A DNA stretch of 6,501 nucleotides from Solirubrobacterales bacterium. Lineage in GTDB: Bacteria > Actinomycetota > Thermoleophilia > Solirubrobacterales > Solirubrobacteraceae. A model generated the notes under the pieces. The model saw nothing but the letters and a program-made list of their open reading frames with translations, was not told where the DNA came from and searched no databases. The position numbers and the translations under genes were made by a program. The stretch is taken from NCBI GenBank assembly GCA_003244035.1, contig QHBV01000231.1:9829-16329 (forward strand), read 5' to 3'. Numbering within the stretch: position 1 is the first letter of the stretch; every line of letters begins with the position of its first letter. Positions 5,075-6,501 of the stretch are shown here, piece by piece.

Positions 5075-6039
5075 CAGACGGTGGCGTCCAGGTTCTCGAT
5101 CTCCTCCACCGGGCGGGTGTAGATCCCCGAGGACAGATACTTCCAGCCGTCGTCGGCGACGATGAAGACGACGTTCCCCTCGTCCAACTCGCCCGCGATC
5201 CGCACCGCCACGCGCGCGATCGCGCCCGAGGACACTCCGGCGAACAGGCGCTCTTCGTCGAGCAGCTTGCGCGTGAACACGATCGCGTCGGTGTTGGTAA
5301 CGAAGATCTTGCGATCGAGCAGCGACAGGTCGATGATCGGCGGGATGAAGCCGTCGTCGAGTGAGCGCAGGCCCTGGACCGGCTCGCCCTGCATCGGCTC
5401 CGCGGCGACGATCTTGACCTGCTCGCCGAGCTCCTCCTTGAGCCGGCGCCCGTTGCCCATCAGTGTGCCGCCGGTCCCGAGCCCCGCGACGAAGGCGGCC
5501 ACCTCGTCCAGCTCCTCGAGGATCTCGAGCGCCGTCCCGTTGTAGTGCGCGAGCGGGTTGGCCTGGTTGCCGTACTGGTAGGGCATGTAGTAGGAGGCGT
5601 CCCGCTCGGCCATCTCGAGTGCCAGCTCGACGGCGCCGTTTGAGCCCTTCGAGCCCTCGGAGAACACGATCTCCGCGCCATACATGCGCAGCAGCTCAGT
5701 GCGCTCCGGGGTCACGTTCTCGGGCATCACGACCTTCAGCGGATAGCCCTTGCGGCCACAGATCAGCGCCAGCGAGATCCCGGTGTTGCCCGAGGTCGGC
5801 TCGAGGATCGTCTGCCCAGGGCGGATCAGCCCCTTGTCCTCGGCGTCCTCGATCAGCGCGCGGGCGACGCGGTCCTTGACCGAGCCGGTCGGGTTGCGGG
5901 ACTCGAGCTTCGCCCACACCCTGACGCCGGGCTTGGGGCTCAGGCGTTTGAGCTCGACCAGCGGCGTGTGGCCGATCGCCTGGACGATGTCGCCATAGCG
6001 GCCCCCACAGGGCTTGTTCGCAAGGCGCTCGGCGGCCAT
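5068..6039 (-). CDS. cysM: Cysteine synthase CysM, O-phosphoserine/CysO-dependent type
   Basis: This 323-residue fold-type II PLP enzyme has the same length as M. tuberculosis CysM (Rv1336) as I recall it, and matches it closely over the whole length. The Schiff-base lysine is K55 in NPTGSVKDR, the substrate loop is TSGNTG (82-87), and the phosphate-binding glycine loop is GLGTGGT (186-192). The diagnostic YQYGN.AN..HY block (154-166) and AAEP..GEPVQGLR (212-225) are present. R225 aligns with mycobacterial Arg220, reported to recognise O-phosphoserine rather than O-acetylserine. The tail ends DATVWW, like the mycobacterial C-terminus that closes over the active site. The expected reaction is sulfur transfer from CysO-thiocarboxylate to the aminoacrylate intermediate, giving CysO-Cys. 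cysO lies 60 bases upstream and mec follows two genes later. The ATG at 6039 lacks a Shine-Dalgarno and has TACACT nine bases before it. Confidence 0.95.
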   Translation of the reverse strand: MAAERLANKPCGGRYGDIVQAIGHTPLVELKRLSPKPGVRVWAKLESRNPTGSVKDRVARALIEDAEDKGLIRPGQTILEPTSGNTGISLALICGRKGYPLKVVMPENVTPERTELLRMYGAEIVFSEGSKGSNGAVELALEMAERDASYYMPYQYGNQANPLAHYNGTALEILEELDEVAAFVAGLGTGGTLMGNGRRLKEELGEQVKIVAAEPMQGEPVQGLRSLDDGFIPPIIDLSLLDRKIFVTNTDAIVFTRKLLDEERLFAGVSSGAIARVAVRIAGELDEGNVVFIVADDGWKYLSSGIYTRPVEEIENLDATVWW

Positions 6040-6048
6040 CCGGCCAGG

Positions 6049-6054
6049 AGTGTA
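6049..6054 (-). promoter_or_regulatory. Putative -10 box of a leaderless cysM promoter
   Basis: The minus strand carries TACACT ending nine bases before the cysM ATG, with no Shine-Dalgarno between. The 60-base cysO-cysM gap (6040-6099) also holds two direct copies of gcgcggccg (6067-6075 and 6086-6094), 19 bases apart. No good -35 is visible. Confidence 0.33.
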
Positions 6055-6099
6055 GCGAGGCGTTACGCGCGGCCGCCGAAGTTGGGCGCGGCCGGCAGG

Positions 6100-6402
6100 T
6101 TACGCGGGTCGCGCAATTAGCACGCGCTCGGAGCCGCCGGCCATCGCCGGCAGGATCACGAGCGTGTCGTGCGCGCCCACGGCTGTCTCGAGCCCGTCGA
6201 GCACGCGCACGTCCTCATCGTTCAGGTAGACGTTGACGTAGCGGTTGAGCCCGCCATCGGCCGCGAACAGCTGCGACTCGGTGCTCGGGTGGCTCGCCGC
6301 CACCGAGCGTAGGATCTCGCCCACAGACGAGCCTTCGGCGCTCAGCTCCTTCTCGCCGTCGACGGCGGGGCGCAGCACCGGTGGGATTCGGACCGTGGCC
6401 AT
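6100..6402 (-). CDS. cysO: CysO-type ubiquitin-like sulfur carrier (MoaD/ThiS family) with tail beyond GG
   Basis: The 100-residue beta-grasp protein is clearly related to M. tuberculosis CysO (Rv1335): it opens VRIPPVLRP, has a central LNRYVNVYLNDEDVR segment, and reaches LVILPAMAGG, matching mycobacterial ...ILPAVAGG. CysO normally ends at Gly-Gly, whose C-terminal carboxylate is activated and converted to a thiocarboxylate that gives its sulfur to CysM. Here G89-G90 are followed by SERVLIARPA before the TAA, so the protein as encoded cannot be thiocarboxylated without trimming. None of the three frames has a stop immediately after the GG codons, so a single indel error would not restore the usual end. 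The ATG at 6402 is ten bases after the preceding gene's stop. No Shine-Dalgarno is present, and TAGGGT lies seven bases upstream. Confidence 0.93.
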   Translation of the reverse strand: MATVRIPPVLRPAVDGEKELSAEGSSVGEILRSVAASHPSTESQLFAADGGLNRYVNVYLNDEDVRVLDGLETAVGAHDTLVILPAMAGGSERVLIARPA

Positions 6403-6409
6403 CGTGGGA

Positions 6410-6415
6410 ACCCTA
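6410..6415 (-). promoter_or_regulatory. Putative -10 box of a leaderless cysO promoter
   Basis: TAGGGT on the minus strand is a full match to TAGRRT and ends seven bases before the cysO ATG. Its TAG is also the stop codon of the upstream partial gene, which weakens the signal because those three bases are constrained anyway. No -35 stands out. Confidence 0.3.
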
Positions 6416-6501
6416 GTGCGCGCCCGCGCAAAACGCTTCGTAGTCGGGGAACACGCCCATCTCCTCGTCGGAGATCGATTCCGGCTCCCGCGAGCAGATC
6501 G
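6413..6501 (-). CDS. 3' end of an unrecognised gene upstream of cysO (partial)
   Basis: Only the last 28 complete codons and the stop are inside the window. The peptide begins ICSREPESISDEEMG and ends VFPDYEAFCAGAH, followed by TAG at 6415-6413. Nearly all third codon positions are G or C, as in the surrounding genes, while the other two minus-strand frames give arginine-rich nonsense-like peptides, so this frame is very probably coding. The tail is acidic with two cysteines and matches nothing I recognise. The ten-base gap to cysO implies cotranscription, so the product may belong to the sulfur pathway, but no function can be given. Confidence 0.6.
   Translation of the reverse strand, partial: ICSREPESISDEEMGVFPDYEAFCAGAH

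Overview
This is a very GC-rich window with strongly GC-biased third codon positions and gene content typical of Actinobacteria. The mixture of an M67/JAMM peptidase, a CysO-type ubiquitin-like protein, CysM, secreted ferritin-like proteins, DUF2007, DUF1802 and an HTH_42 protein suggests a deep-branching lineage such as Thermoleophilia/Solirubrobacterales. The lineage is an inference from gene content, not a search result.

Layout. Positions 1-349 hold no convincing gene. This stretch starts with about four copies of a 21-bp tandem repeat, then a GC hairpin, then a less GC-rich leader with two promoter-like elements and a palindrome. Two plus-strand genes follow: a DUF1802 protein (350-979) and a protein resembling a peptidase MA-like metalloprotease that has lost its zinc motif (1050-1805). 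They converge on a long minus-strand cluster that fills the rest of the window. In transcription order (right to left) it holds the 3' end of an unrecognised gene (6501-6413), cysO (6402-6100), cysM (6039-5068), a Tat-type lipoprotein with a ferritin-like domain (5074-4490), a second Tat-exported ferritin-like protein (4493-3870), mec (3750-3355), a zinc-ribbon/DUF2007 membrane protein (3355-2843) and an HTH_42/AlkZ-like protein (2846-1827).

How the genes work together. cysO, cysM and mec form the protein-thiocarboxylate route to cysteine known from Mycobacterium tuberculosis. CysO-COSH donates sulfur to the aminoacrylate that CysM forms from O-phosphoserine, and Mec hydrolyses the CysO-cysteine adduct. 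The E1-like activating enzyme (MoeZ type) is not in the window. Two features differ from the mycobacterial cluster. Two exported ferritin-like genes lie between cysM and mec. CysO does not end at its Gly-Gly but carries ten more residues, so it should need proteolytic maturation before it can be activated; Mec is the obvious local candidate. The three cysteine-pathway genes each have a TANNNT box 7-9 nt before an ATG and no Shine-Dalgarno, which suggests leaderless internal promoters. The other genes in the cluster overlap their upstream neighbours and look translationally coupled.
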